Source of the DNA: UBA1431 sp002329665
Lineage (GTDB): Bacteria; Bacillota; Clostridia; Christensenellales; UBA1431
Direction: 5' to 3'
Length of the DNA: 64,000 nucleotides
NCBI GenBank assembly: GCA_040772545.1
Contig: JAXGXY010000003.1
Span: forward strand, 37,701 to 101,700
Both the position numbers and the translations under genes were made by a program. This document shows, piece after piece, positions 1 to 9,812 of the stretch (position 1 is its first letter; every line of letters begins with the position of its first letter). Below the pieces are notes generated by a model. It was not told the origin of the DNA. It was given only the letters and a program-made list of their open reading frames with translations, and ran no database searches.

Positions 1-674
1 TGCACGATCACCCGCTTGACGTTGCGCGGTATCCGCGCGATCAGTTCCTTGATCTGTTCGGACCTTCCGCGCGCGGTGCCGTAGGCGACGACGGCCCCGT
101 CCTCGCAAAGGAGGATGGGCCGGATGTTGAGGATCGTGCCCACCGATTGCCGCACGATACCCAGCCTGCCGCTTCGCCGCAGCGCGTCCATGTTGTCCAC
201 CGAGAACGCGATGCCGACCTTGTCCCTGCTGTCCTCGATGATTTGGGTCATCTCCTTTAGCGAGTATCCCTCATCGGCCAGCTTCCTCGCCTTCCTGACC
301 AGCATGGCGAGCCCGCCGGCCGTTGTGAGCGAATCCACGACGATGATCTTCCCCTTGTGGACTTCCTTGGCGGCGACGGACGCGCTTGAGTACGTCCCGC
401 TGAGGCGCGAGGAGATAACGATGCAGAACACCTCGTAGTTGTGCCTGAGCAGTTCCTCGAACACGCTCATGAACGCCGAAATGGGGGCCTGGGCCGTGGT
501 GCATCGCTGCAGGTTGCGGAAGATTAGCCGCTCGTAATTCCCGTTCTGGTCGGCGAAGCTTTCGTTGAACAGGTGCCCGGACACCGTATAGGACATCGGC
601 ACCATGCGCACGCCCAGCTCCTTTGCTTCGTTTTTCGTCAAATACGCCGTGCTGTCCGTTACGATGGCGATCAC
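1..674 (-). CDS. DegV family fatty-acid-binding protein, C-terminus cut by window edge
   Basis: The reading frame starts with a GTG that overlaps the accA stop codon (GTGA) and runs off the window, leaving about 224 residues of a family that is usually near 280. The N-terminus IAIVTDSTAYLT is the typical DegV opening, and ISSRLSGTYSSA further on is the characteristic loop that contacts the bound lipid. DegV/FakB proteins bind fatty acids and in some Firmicutes present them to the FakA kinase for acyl-phosphate formation. Its place as the last gene of the fatty acid synthesis operon fits a lipid-carrier role. The ligand cannot be read from sequence, and no fakA lies in the window. Confidence 0.88.
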   Translation of the reverse strand, partial: MIAIVTDSTAYLTKNEAKELGVRMVPMSYTVSGHLFNESFADQNGNYERLIFRNLQRCTTAQAPISAFMSVFEELLRHNYEVFCIVISSRLSGTYSSASVAAKEVHKGKIIVVDSLTTAGGLAMLVRKARKLADEGYSLKEMTQIIEDSRDKVGIAFSVDNMDALRRSGRLGIVRQSVGTILNIRPILLCEDGAVVAYGTARGRSEQIKELIARIPRNVKRVIV

Positions 675-1450
675 GCCTCCCTCACCCCCAGTTTCCTGAA
701 TCTTTTGTATCTGTTATCAAGGAGCGTCTCGACCGGCAGCGCCCTTTGCTTCGAGACCGTTTCGTAAATCTGCTCCCTGAGCCTGACGTATATCTCGGAA
801 AAATCCTCGGGCTCCTTTACGATCCGCTCTATGACGCCGAACTCCAGGAGGTCCTCGGCGGTCAGCCTGAGGCTCTCGGCAGCCTCCTTGACCCGCGAAG
901 CGTCTTTCCAGAGTATGCTCGCGCAGCCTTCCGGCGAGATCACCGAATAGATCGTGTTCTGGAGCATCCACACCTCGTCAGCGACCGCGAGCGCGAGCGC
1001 GCCGCCGCTGCCCCCTTCCCCGATCAGCACCGCCAGAATGGGCGTTTTTAAGGTCATCATCTCCATAAGGTTTTCGGCGATAGCCTGCGCCTGCCCGCGT
1101 TCCTCGGCGCCGATGCCGGGAAACGCGCCGGACGTGTCGATGAAGCAGACCACGGGACGGCGAAATTTTTCGGCGAGCTTCATCTGCCGCAGCGCCTTGC
1201 GGTAACCTTCCGGATGCGCCGAGCCGAAGTTCCGCTCGACCTTGTCCTGCGTGTCGCTTCCTTTCTCGTGCGCGATCACGGTCACCGGCATACCGCAAAG
1301 CCGGGCGATCCCGGCCACGATCGCCTTGTCGTCGGCAAACCGCCTGTCGCCGTGGAACTCGACGAAGTCCTCGAATATGTTGGTGATGAAGCTGAGGCCC
1401 GAGGGCCTGCCCTTGGCCCGGGCGGTCAGCACCCGCTCATACGCCTCCAT
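671..1450 (-). CDS. accA: Acetyl-CoA carboxylase carboxyltransferase subunit alpha
   Basis: AccA forms the carboxyltransferase with AccD and moves the carboxyl group from carboxybiotin on AccB to acetyl-CoA, giving malonyl-CoA. The 259-residue product has the crotonase-like core: HGDRRFADDKAIVAG near residue 35, a substrate-pocket region with DTSGAFPGIGAEERGQ near 108, and GEGGSGGALALAVAD near 145. It is on the short side because the N-terminal extension of the longer AccA proteins is absent. I chose the ATG at 1450, seven bases after a GGGGGG ribosome site. A GTG at 1456 overlapping the accD stop is an alternative. It sits directly downstream of accD in the acc/fab operon. Confidence 0.96.
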   Translation of the reverse strand: MEAYERVLTARAKGRPSGLSFITNIFEDFVEFHGDRRFADDKAIVAGIARLCGMPVTVIAHEKGSDTQDKVERNFGSAHPEGYRKALRQMKLAEKFRRPVVCFIDTSGAFPGIGAEERGQAQAIAENLMEMMTLKTPILAVLIGEGGSGGALALAVADEVWMLQNTIYSVISPEGCASILWKDASRVKEAAESLRLTAEDLLEFGVIERIVKEPEDFSEIYVRLREQIYETVSKQRALPVETLLDNRYKRFRKLGVREA

Positions 1451-1452
1451 GG

Positions 1453-2316
1453 TCACGCCCCCCTTCTGTGCAGGTCCAGGAGGCGCGCGAGATACGCTTT
1501 AAGGTCCTTGCGTTTGACAATGTCGTCAACGAAACCTTTTTCCAGCAGCAGTTCCGCCCGCTGGAAACCCTCCGGGAGCTTCTGGCGCATCGTCTGTTCG
1601 ATGACGACCGGGCCCGCGAACCCGATAAACGCCTTCGGCTCGGAGACGATGACGTCGCCCTCCATCGCGAAACTGGCCGTCACGCCGCCCGAGGTAGGGT
1701 CGGTAATCACGGTGATGTAGAGGTTCCCGGCGTCGCTGTGCCGCTTGACCGCGGCGCTTGTTTTGGCCATCTGCATGAGCGAGAGGATGCCCTCCTGCAT
1801 CCGCGCGCCGCCCGAGACCGTGAACCCGACCACCGGCAGACGGTGTTCCGTCGCGTACTCGAAGATGCGCGTGATCTTTTCGCCCACGACGGTGCCCATG
1901 CTCCCCATCATGAAGAGGTGGTCCATCACGAAAACGGCGACGCTAAACCCGCCGATCCTGCCCGTGCCGCAAACGACGGCTTCCTTCTCCCCGCTCGCGT
2001 CCGCGGCTTTTTGCAGCTTCTTCTCGTATTCGGGAAACCTTAGGATATTGGTGGAACTCATGTGGCCGTAGAACTCAGTAAACGTGTCCGGATCGAGCAT
2101 TATGCCGATCCGCTGCCGCGCCCCGACCCTAAAATGGTGGCCGCACCGGTGGCAGACGCTCAGGTTCTCCTCGAGTTCGTTCGCAAACAGCGTTTCCTTG
2201 CACGACGGGCAGGAGACGCACATCTCCTCCGGTATCGACGGCTGCTGCGCGTCCACGGCTTTTTCGTGTATTTCCAACGGGTTGTTCGGCTTTTTGAAAA
2301 GGCCTTTTTCCAGCAT
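1453..2316 (-). CDS. accD: Acetyl-CoA carboxylase carboxyltransferase subunit beta
   Basis: This is the beta partner of AccA. The 287-residue protein begins with a short linker, then a four-cysteine zinc ribbon (CPSC near residue 36 and CHRC near 55) that is diagnostic for bacterial AccD. The crotonase-fold core follows, with FTVSGGARMQEG near 155 and a second glycine-rich segment DPTSGGVTASFA near 197. The start is ATG, three bases after the accC stop, with an AGAGG site inside the end of accC. The order accC-accD-accA with near-zero spacing indicates translational coupling so that subunits are made in balance. Confidence 0.97.
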   Translation of the reverse strand: MLEKGLFKKPNNPLEIHEKAVDAQQPSIPEEMCVSCPSCKETLFANELEENLSVCHRCGHHFRVGARQRIGIMLDPDTFTEFYGHMSSTNILRFPEYEKKLQKAADASGEKEAVVCGTGRIGGFSVAVFVMDHLFMMGSMGTVVGEKITRIFEYATEHRLPVVGFTVSGGARMQEGILSLMQMAKTSAAVKRHSDAGNLYITVITDPTSGGVTASFAMEGDVIVSEPKAFIGFAGPVVIEQTMRQKLPEGFQRAELLLEKGFVDDIVKRKDLKAYLARLLDLHRRGA

Positions 2317-2319
2317 GCG

Positions 2320-3663
<1,344 letters not shown>

Positions 3664-3666
3664 CCC

Positions 3667-4080
3667 TTATTTGACGAGCGCGAAGGAAAATTCGCCGGTG
3701 ACGCAGAGCGTGCCGTCCACATAGCCTTTCCCCTGCGCGAAGTAAAAGGGCGGCTTCGCCCTTATGATCGAACATTCGATGTCCAGCGTGTCACCGGGCT
3801 GTACCTTGTTCTTGAACCGGACTCTGTCGATGCCCGTGAAATAAGGCGTCGATCCCTTGATTTTCTCCATGATGAGCACGCAGCCGGCCTGCGCCATCAT
3901 CTCGCAGAGGATGACGCCGGGAACGACGGGGTTCCCGGGGAAATGCCCCTGTAAAAACCATTCGTCCCCTTTCACGAAATACTTGCCGACGGCTTTGTTC
4001 TCCTCGATGAGAGTGGTTTCGTCGATCAGGAGCATAGGCCTCCTGTGCGGGATGATCTTTTCAAGTTCCTCTCTGTTCAT
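3667..4080 (-). CDS. fabZ: 3-hydroxyacyl-ACP dehydratase
   Basis: FabZ removes water from 3-hydroxyacyl-ACP to give trans-2-enoyl-ACP in each elongation round. The 137-residue hot-dog-fold protein has the start IIPHRRPMLLID, the catalytic His in the GHFPGNPVVPG loop near residue 45, and the catalytic Glu in CEMMAQAG about 15 residues later. Length and motifs are typical. It lies between accB and accC, an arrangement common in Firmicutes fab operons, so the supply of malonyl-CoA and the elongation cycle share one transcript. Confidence 0.97.
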   Translation of the reverse strand: MNREELEKIIPHRRPMLLIDETTLIEENKAVGKYFVKGDEWFLQGHFPGNPVVPGVILCEMMAQAGCVLIMEKIKGSTPYFTGIDRVRFKNKVQPGDTLDIECSIIRAKPPFYFAQGKGYVDGTLCVTGEFSFALVK

Positions 4081-4089
4081 TGGTCTCCC

Positions 4090-4521
4090 TCAGAATATCT
4101 TGAACAGGACTTGCGAATACTCGACGACCTGTCCGTTCTGTACGCAGATGTCCACGACCTCGCCGTCCGTTTCGGAGACGATTTCGTTCATGACCTTCAT
4201 GGCCTCGATGATGCAGAGGACGTCGCCCTTCTTCACCCTGTCGCCTACCCGGACATAGGGCTCGGCGTCGGGCGAAGGAGATGCGTAGAACACCCCGACC
4301 ATCGGCGAAGTGACTTCGGTAATAAGGTTGAAGTCCACTACCCTTTCGTCCGTCTCCGGCTCGGGTGCCCCCTGCCCCGGAGGATGCGGCGCGTAATGCG
4401 CCGGGACCATGTGGACGGTTTTTTCGAGGCGTATCCTCGTGTCGCCCTCCGATACCTCGATCGACGTCAGCCCCGAAGACTGCATGATCTGCGCGAGCGA
4501 CTTTATGAATCTTATGTTCAT
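4090..4521 (-). CDS. accB: Biotin carboxyl carrier protein of acetyl-CoA carboxylase
   Basis: AccB carries the biotin that shuttles between AccC and AccA/AccD. The 143-residue product has an N-terminal helical segment, a proline-rich linker (HYAPHPPGQG) and a C-terminal biotinyl domain with the EAMKVMNEI motif, whose Lys is the biotinylation site. The valid start is probably the ATG at 4521, six bases after AAAGGAG. The TTG six bases earlier abuts that ribosome site. The biotin ligase gene birA heads the same operon and would modify this Lys. Confidence 0.96.
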   Translation of the reverse strand: MNIRFIKSLAQIMQSSGLTSIEVSEGDTRIRLEKTVHMVPAHYAPHPPGQGAPEPETDERVVDFNLITEVTSPMVGVFYASPSPDAEPYVRVGDRVKKGDVLCIIEAMKVMNEIVSETDGEVVDICVQNGQVVEYSQVLFKIF

Positions 4522-4533
4522 GAGCAACTCCTT

Positions 4534-5760
4534 TTACGCCTTTGTAAAAGCGAGACAGGCGTTGTGCCCGCCGAACCCGAGCGAAACCGAGAGCGCAAGG
4601 TCGGCCTTAGCTTCCCTCGCGACGTTGGGCACGTAGTCCAGGTCGCAGTCTTCGTCCGGGACCTCGTAGCCGATGGTGGGCGGGATGATGCCTGTGTGCA
4701 GCGCCATCACCGACGCGATCGCCTCTACGGCGCCGGCGCCGCCGAGCATATGCCCCGTCATCGACTTGGTGGAGCTCACCATCGCGTCGTAGGCTTTTTT
4801 CCCCAGCGCCTTCTTGATCGCGATGGTCTCCGATATGTCGTTCAGGGGCGTGCTCGTGCCGTGGGCGTTGATGTAGATCCGCTCGTCGCCGGTGGCGCCC
4901 GCTTCGCTCATCGCGTCCAGTATCGCCTTGCATCCGCCGATGGCCTCGGGATGCGGCGCCGTGATGTGGTAGGCGTCGCAGGTGTTGCCGTAGCCCCTGA
5001 TCTCTGCGTAGATTTTGGCGCCGCGCTTTTTCGCGTGCTCGTATTCCTCCAGCACCAGCGCGCCCGCGCCCTCGCCCATCACGAAACCGTCCCGCCGTTT
5101 GTCGAAGGGGATCGAGCTGCTCAGCGGGTCTTTGCGCACCGAGAGCGCCATGATGTTGGAGAACCCTGCGACGGCGATCGGGATGACCGCCGCCTCGGCG
5201 CCGCCGGTGATGATGGCGTCGGCAAACCCGAACTTGATCGCCCTGAAAGCCTCGCCGACCGCATGGGACGACGTGGCGCAGGCGGTGATAACCGGCAGGC
5301 ACGGCCCCTGCGCGTTGAAGCGTATCGCGATGTTCCCGGCCGCGATGTTGGCGATCATCATCGTGATAAAGAACGGCGATATCTTCCTCGGGCCGTTTTT
5401 GAACAGCTTCTCGCACTCGGTGACGAACGTGTTGATGCCGCCGATGCCCGACCCGTAGTAGACGCCGAGCCGCTCGGGATCGACCTTGCCGTCCAGGCCG
5501 CTGTCCTCCATCGCCTGCACCGCCGTGGCCATCGCGTACTGCGCGAAGAGGTCGGTCTTCCTTCGCTGGTTTTTGTCCATATACAGGGAAGGATCGAAAT
5601 CCTTCACTTCTGCCGCTACCTTCACCTTGAACTCGTCCGGGTCGAACTTCGTGATCATGCCGATGCCGCACTTTCCCGCGACAAGGCTGTTCCAGAACAT
5701 ATCGAGATCGTTCCCAACGGGAGAGATGACGCCCATGCCCGTTATGACAACTCTATTCAT
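4534..5760 (-). CDS. fabF: Beta-ketoacyl-ACP synthase II
   Basis: FabF condenses acyl-ACP with malonyl-ACP. The 408-residue thiolase-fold protein starts MNRVVITGMGVISPVGND. The catalytic Cys is in ITACATSSHAVGE near residue 161. The two active-site His residues are in NAHGTSTPLND near 298 and TGHMLGGAGAVEA near 334. Length is the family norm. It lies just upstream of accB in the operon (12 bases apart). Confidence 0.97.
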   Translation of the reverse strand: MNRVVITGMGVISPVGNDLDMFWNSLVAGKCGIGMITKFDPDEFKVKVAAEVKDFDPSLYMDKNQRRKTDLFAQYAMATAVQAMEDSGLDGKVDPERLGVYYGSGIGGINTFVTECEKLFKNGPRKISPFFITMMIANIAAGNIAIRFNAQGPCLPVITACATSSHAVGEAFRAIKFGFADAIITGGAEAAVIPIAVAGFSNIMALSVRKDPLSSSIPFDKRRDGFVMGEGAGALVLEEYEHAKKRGAKIYAEIRGYGNTCDAYHITAPHPEAIGGCKAILDAMSEAGATGDERIYINAHGTSTPLNDISETIAIKKALGKKAYDAMVSSTKSMTGHMLGGAGAVEAIASVMALHTGIIPPTIGYEVPDEDCDLDYVPNVAREAKADLALSVSLGFGGHNACLAFTKA

Positions 5761-5805
5761 TGCTTATGGCTCATTCCTTTCCGGCACTACCGAAATCAGC
5801 TGCGT

Positions 5806-6888
5806 TTACGTCGGTTCGTCCGAATACTCCTTTTCCAATGCCCTGAACAGCTCGCTTACCGTTACGATCCTGTCCACCCTGTACCCGTTGGCGCCGATGA
5901 AGGCGAACCCGTTTGTGAACCTGCCCCTGTAAGCGTTGATAAGGGCCGCCGCGATGCAGTACGGGCTTTCCCCCTGCCTGCATGTCGATATACAGTGGTA
6001 CGGGCAGGCGCGCGGGACCTTCTCGCCGGCCCGGATGCCCCGGACGAAATCGTTTACGATGACCCTGCCGGGCATGCCCACCGGGCTCTCGATGATCCCT
6101 ATGTCTTCCTTGCAACAATTAAGGTACGCCTGCTTGAAATTCCTGTCGGCGTCGCATTCCTCGGTCGCGACGAATCGCGTGGCCATCTGCACGCCCGAGG
6201 CGCCCATGCCCAGGAAACGGCGGATGTCGCCGCCTGTGTATATCCCCCCAGCTGCTATCACGGGGACGCGCCGCCCCGTTTCGTCCTCGATCGCGCGCAC
6301 TTCCCCAAGAACGTCCTTGACAAGCTTCTCGAGCGCGAAGGCCGGGTCGTCGATCTGGCTCTTTTTAAAGCCCAGGTGCCCGCCTGCCAGCGGGCCCTCC
6401 ACCACGATTGCGTCGGGTGTGTACCGGTGCTTATCCCGCCACCATTTGGCGATCAGCCTCACCGCCTTGGCCGAGGAAACGATGGGCACCAGACTCGTTC
6501 TGCACCCTTCCCTGAGGAATGCCGGGAGGTTTAACGGTAGCCCCGCCCCCGAGAAGATGATGTCGATGCCCTCCTCGATCGAGGTCTTCACCATGTCCTC
6601 GAAGTTGGAGAGCGCCACCATGATGTTGACGCCGAGGACGCCGCCCGTCATCTTCCTGGCCCTGCGTATCTGGCGGCGCAGGGCTTCGATCCTCGAGCGG
6701 ACGGTTTGCCGGGCGTTTTCGGCTATCATCCCCAGGCCCGCCGAGGACAGCACGCCCACGCCGCCTTCGTTGGCCACGGCGGAAGCCAGGCTCGCAAGCG
6801 AGATCCCGATCCCCATGCCGCCCTGTATGACAGGAACTCTTATCACGGCGTTGCCTATCTTCAGGCTTTTGCCGTTCCATTTGAACAT
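5806..6888 (-). CDS. Nitronate monooxygenase / FabK-like FMN protein
   Basis: This 360-residue TIM-barrel flavoprotein is of the nitropropane-dioxygenase/FabK family. It opens with VIRVPVIQGGMGIGIS, has an FMN-phosphate-binding VPVIAAGGIYTGGDIRRFL segment near residue 205, and GASGVQMATRFVATEE after it. Unlike the true FabK at 8582-9529 it carries a C-terminal segment with closely spaced Cys (CPYHCISTC near 302) that could bind metal or a cluster. It sits between fabG and fabF, so a role in the cycle as a second enoyl-ACP reductase is possible. A detoxifying or quinone/nitronate role cannot be excluded. RBS GAGGAG is well placed. Confidence 0.8.
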   Translation of the reverse strand: MFKWNGKSLKIGNAVIRVPVIQGGMGIGISLASLASAVANEGGVGVLSSAGLGMIAENARQTVRSRIEALRRQIRRARKMTGGVLGVNIMVALSNFEDMVKTSIEEGIDIIFSGAGLPLNLPAFLREGCRTSLVPIVSSAKAVRLIAKWWRDKHRYTPDAIVVEGPLAGGHLGFKKSQIDDPAFALEKLVKDVLGEVRAIEDETGRRVPVIAAGGIYTGGDIRRFLGMGASGVQMATRFVATEECDADRNFKQAYLNCCKEDIGIIESPVGMPGRVIVNDFVRGIRAGEKVPRACPYHCISTCRQGESPYCIAAALINAYRGRFTNGFAFIGANGYRVDRIVTVSELFRALEKEYSDEPT

Positions 6889-6930
6889 ACGCTCCTCATT
6901 CCCGGGCTTGGCGGGCAGTTTTTATTATAC

Positions 6931-7671
6931 CTACATGGACAGGCCGCCGTCCACCCTTATCACTTCGCCTGTAATATAGGCCGCGCCTTCGCCTGAGAGG
7001 AAAACGGCCAGTTTGGCCACGTCCTCCGGAGCGCCCATCCGCTTCATGGGGATCGCATGCAGTGCGGCTTCCTTCACGTTCCCAGGCAGCTTGGAGGTCA
7101 TGTCCGTCTCGATGAAGCCCGGCGCGATCGCGTTGCAGGTCACGCCGCGCGAAGCGAGTTCCCGCGCGACCGTCTTGGTGAGGCCGATAACCCCGGCCTT
7201 GGCCGATGCATAGTTGGCCTGGCCCGCGTTTCCCGCGATGCCTGCGACCGAACTGATGTTGATGATCCGCCCGCCGCGCTGCCGCATGAAGTGCTGGTAG
7301 GTGTGCTTTATCATGTTGAACGCGCCCTTGAGGTTCGTGCCGATCACCCGGTCGAAGTCTTCCTCCTTCATCGAGAGCACGAGTCCGTCGCGCACGATGC
7401 CGGCGTTGTTAATGAGGATGTCCAGCCCGCCAAACGCTTCGATCACGTCCTTAACCAGCGCCTTCGTCTGAATAAAATCGGACACGTCGCAGCGGAAAGC
7501 CTGCGCCTTCACGCCGTACCCCCGCGCTTTTTCGCAGGTTTCGCGGGCCGCGGCCTCGTTCCCGGCGTACACGACCGCCACGCCGGCCCCGTTTTCCGCC
7601 AGCCTCAGCGCGATCGCCCGGCCGATCCCTCTCGATGCGCCCGTGACGAGCGCGGTCTTTCCTCTCAGCAT
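6931..7671 (-). CDS. fabG: 3-oxoacyl-ACP reductase
   Basis: FabG reduces 3-ketoacyl-ACP with NADPH. The 246-residue short-chain dehydrogenase starts MLRGKTALVTGASRGIG, with the TGxxxGxG cofactor loop. It has NNAG near residue 88, the catalytic Ser in NISSVAG near 139 and the YASAKAG Tyr/Lys pair near 153. The ATG at 7671 follows AAAGGGGAGCGGCA and overlaps the end of fabD by seven bases. A longer in-frame extension to 7851 is only antisense-like shadow of fabD and has no family similarity. Confidence 0.97.
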   Translation of the reverse strand: MLRGKTALVTGASRGIGRAIALRLAENGAGVAVVYAGNEAAARETCEKARGYGVKAQAFRCDVSDFIQTKALVKDVIEAFGGLDILINNAGIVRDGLVLSMKEEDFDRVIGTNLKGAFNMIKHTYQHFMRQRGGRIINISSVAGIAGNAGQANYASAKAGVIGLTKTVARELASRGVTCNAIAPGFIETDMTSKLPGNVKEAALHAIPMKRMGAPEDVAKLAVFLSGEGAAYITGEVIRVDGGLSM

Positions 7672-8594
7672 TGCCGCTCCCCTTTGCATAGCGCCGCGAG
7701 CGCCGCGACGAGGCTCGCCTCGTCTTCCACGTTGTATACCGTGGCGCCGGGCGCGGTCTTTTTGATGAGCCCGCACAGCGTTTTCCCCGGGCCCGTTTCG
7801 ACGAAAGTGTCGATCCCGTCGGCTACCATTTGCTCGATCGTCCTCCGCCACAGGACCGGGCTGTTGACCTGCCTGCTAAGGAGCGCTTTCATATCGCCTC
7901 CGTAGGGCAGCGCCGTGCTGTTGGCGTAGACCGGCACTTCGGGCGGCTCGAGCGCGAAGGCGGCGAGTTCGACGGCGATCTCTTGAGCGGCCTCGTCCAT
8001 GAACGGCGAGTGGAACCCGCCGCCTACCAGCAGCGGGACGGCCTTCCCGCCGGCGGCCCTGACCGCCTCGCGAAAGACGCTAAGTTCGTCCCTGTCGCCC
8101 GCGACCACCAGCTGCCCGGGGCAGTTGTAGTTCACGGGATATACCTTTTCAAACCCTTCGCAGAGCCTTTCCACCCGCTCATCCGGCAGCCCGAGCACCG
8201 CCATCATGCCGCCGCCGCTCTTTTCGGCCGCCCGCTGCATGACATAAGCCCTCCTGCACACGAAAGCGAATCCGCCTTGCAGGGTGAAGACCCCCGCGAA
8301 CGTCAGGGCCGCGACCTCCCCCAGGGAAAACCCGGCGACGGCGTCGGGCGTGACGCCGGCTTCCCTCAGGCTCATCGCGGCGGCCAGGTCCACGCAGAAA
8401 ACGCAGGGCTGCGTGTTGGCCGTCACGGCCAGCGCTTCCTTCCCGGCGGTGAAACACTGTTTCGAGGTCCCTTCGCGCACGCCGTCCGCCGTGTCGAACA
8501 CCCGCCTTGCGGCGGCCGAACGCCGGCAGAGTTCCGCGCCCATGCCTTCGTACTGGGCGCCCTGCCCTGAAAAAACGAACGCTAGCTTACCCAT
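7665..8594 (-). CDS. fabD: Malonyl-CoA:ACP transacylase
   Basis: FabD loads malonyl groups onto ACP. The 309-residue protein starts MGKLAFVFSGQGAQYEGMG. The nucleophilic Ser lies in AVAGFSLGEVAAL near residue 90, where the usual GHSLGE has Phe in place of His. The catalytic His is in GGGFHSPFMDEAA near 200. The gene overlaps fabK by 13 bases and fabG by seven, so translation is coupled across three elongation-cycle genes. Confidence 0.96.
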   Translation of the reverse strand: MGKLAFVFSGQGAQYEGMGAELCRRSAAARRVFDTADGVREGTSKQCFTAGKEALAVTANTQPCVFCVDLAAAMSLREAGVTPDAVAGFSLGEVAALTFAGVFTLQGGFAFVCRRAYVMQRAAEKSGGGMMAVLGLPDERVERLCEGFEKVYPVNYNCPGQLVVAGDRDELSVFREAVRAAGGKAVPLLVGGGFHSPFMDEAAQEIAVELAAFALEPPEVPVYANSTALPYGGDMKALLSRQVNSPVLWRRTIEQMVADGIDTFVETGPGKTLCGLIKKTAPGATVYNVEDEASLVAALAALCKGERQC

Positions 8595-9529
8595 TTCCCG
8601 GCACCGCCCAGTAGCGCTTCGGCCTCAGAAAACATCTCCTTGATAATCTCTTTCACCGGCTGTTCCTTCGTGACCATGGCAGCCGCCTGGCCGGCCATGA
8701 AACAGCCGCGCTTCTCGTCGCCCTCCTGCACCGCGAGGCGCAGCGCGCCCGCGCCCAACGCCTCGAGATCCTCGTCGGACACGCTCGGATCGTATTCCTT
8801 CCGGAAGAATTCCCTTGAAAAAGGCGTCTTCAGGCAGCGCACGGGATGCCCGAGCCGCTTGCCGGTGGCGATGGTGCTGATGTCCTTTGCTTTAATAATC
8901 TTATCTTTATAATTCCTGTGGATCGTGCATTCCTCTGCCACCAGAAACCTGGTCCCCACCTGCACCCCGCACGCCCCGAGCATGAACGAAGCCGCGATAC
9001 CGCGCCCGTCCGCGATTCCCCCGGCCGCGACCACGGGAATGCTCACGGCGTCGCAGACCTGCGGCACCAGCGCCATCGTCGTGAGTTCGCCCACGTGCCC
9101 GCCCGATTCGCCGCCTTCGGCGATTACGGCGCACGCACCGCCCTTTTCCATGCGCCTGGCTATGCCCGTCGACGGGATGACCGGCAGCACCTTTATGCCC
9201 GCCCCGATCCAGGCCGGCATGTACTTGAGCGGGCTGCCCGCGCCCGTGGTCACTATCCCGATCCCCTCGTCGACCACCACCTTGGCCACTTCGTCGGCAA
9301 AGGGGCTCATAAGCATGATGTTCACGCCGAACGGCCTGTCGGTCATCGTCCGCGCCTTCCGTATCTCGTTTCTGAGCCAGTCGGCATCGGCGTTCATCGC
9401 CGAGATGAGCCCCAGGCCGCCGGCATTGGCCACGGCCGAAGCCAGTGAAGCGTCGGCCACCCACGCCATTCCGCCCTGTATGATCGGATATTCGATGTTA
9501 AGCAGGTCACAAAGCGGCGTTTTTATCAT
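8582..9529 (-). CDS. fabK: Enoyl-ACP reductase II (FMN-dependent)
   Basis: FabK performs the last reduction of each elongation cycle using FMN and NAD(P)H and replaces FabI in many Firmicutes. The 315-residue product opens with NIEYPIIQGGMAWVADASLA, has GEGGESGGHVGE-type FMN/substrate residues (EGGESGGHVG near 137), VVAAGGIADGRGIAA near 172 and GTRFLVAEECTIH near 200. These match FabK more closely than the paralogue downstream in the same operon. It is between acpP and fabD with a good AAGGAG site. Confidence 0.93.
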   Translation of the reverse strand: MIKTPLCDLLNIEYPIIQGGMAWVADASLASAVANAGGLGLISAMNADADWLRNEIRKARTMTDRPFGVNIMLMSPFADEVAKVVVDEGIGIVTTGAGSPLKYMPAWIGAGIKVLPVIPSTGIARRMEKGGACAVIAEGGESGGHVGELTTMALVPQVCDAVSIPVVAAGGIADGRGIAASFMLGACGVQVGTRFLVAEECTIHRNYKDKIIKAKDISTIATGKRLGHPVRCLKTPFSREFFRKEYDPSVSDEDLEALGAGALRLAVQEGDEKRGCFMAGQAAAMVTKEQPVKEIIKEMFSEAEALLGGAGKWVS

Positions 9530-9539
9530 GTTTCTCTCC

Positions 9540-9764
9540 TTAACCCTGCGTGCTGTCGATAAGTTTCACAACGTCCCCGACGGTCTGAAGCCCTTCGTTC
9601 ATCTCGATCGTGATCCCGAATTCCTCTTCGAAATTCATCACCAGCTCGACCGTATCCAGCGAATCGAGCCCCAGGTCGGCAAACTTCGTCCCCATCGTAA
9701 TTTCTGAAGCGTCGCAGTCGTTGTAATCCACCAGGATCTTCACGACTTTATCGAATGTCGTCAT
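9540..9764 (-). CDS. acpP: Acyl carrier protein
   Basis: The 74-residue acidic protein has the ACP phosphopantetheine site DLGLDSLDTVELVM, whose Ser (near residue 35) carries the prosthetic arm. The rest of the sequence is the expected four-helix pattern rich in Glu and Asp. It lies between fabH and fabK, preceded by TGGAGG. All fab enzymes in this operon act on acyl groups attached to it. Confidence 0.97.
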   Translation of the reverse strand: MTTFDKVVKILVDYNDCDASEITMGTKFADLGLDSLDTVELVMNFEEEFGITIEMNEGLQTVGDVVKLIDSTQG

Positions 9765-9812
9765 ATTCTTATGCCTCCACGTTTTATTGTTTAACCCCCT
9801 AGGGGAAAAACG

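Noticed and set aside
4045..6534. Long plus-strand open frame of 829 codons
   Set aside because: It is the antisense shadow of accB, fabF and the FabK-like gene in GC-rich DNA, with Arg/His-rich composition and no domain.
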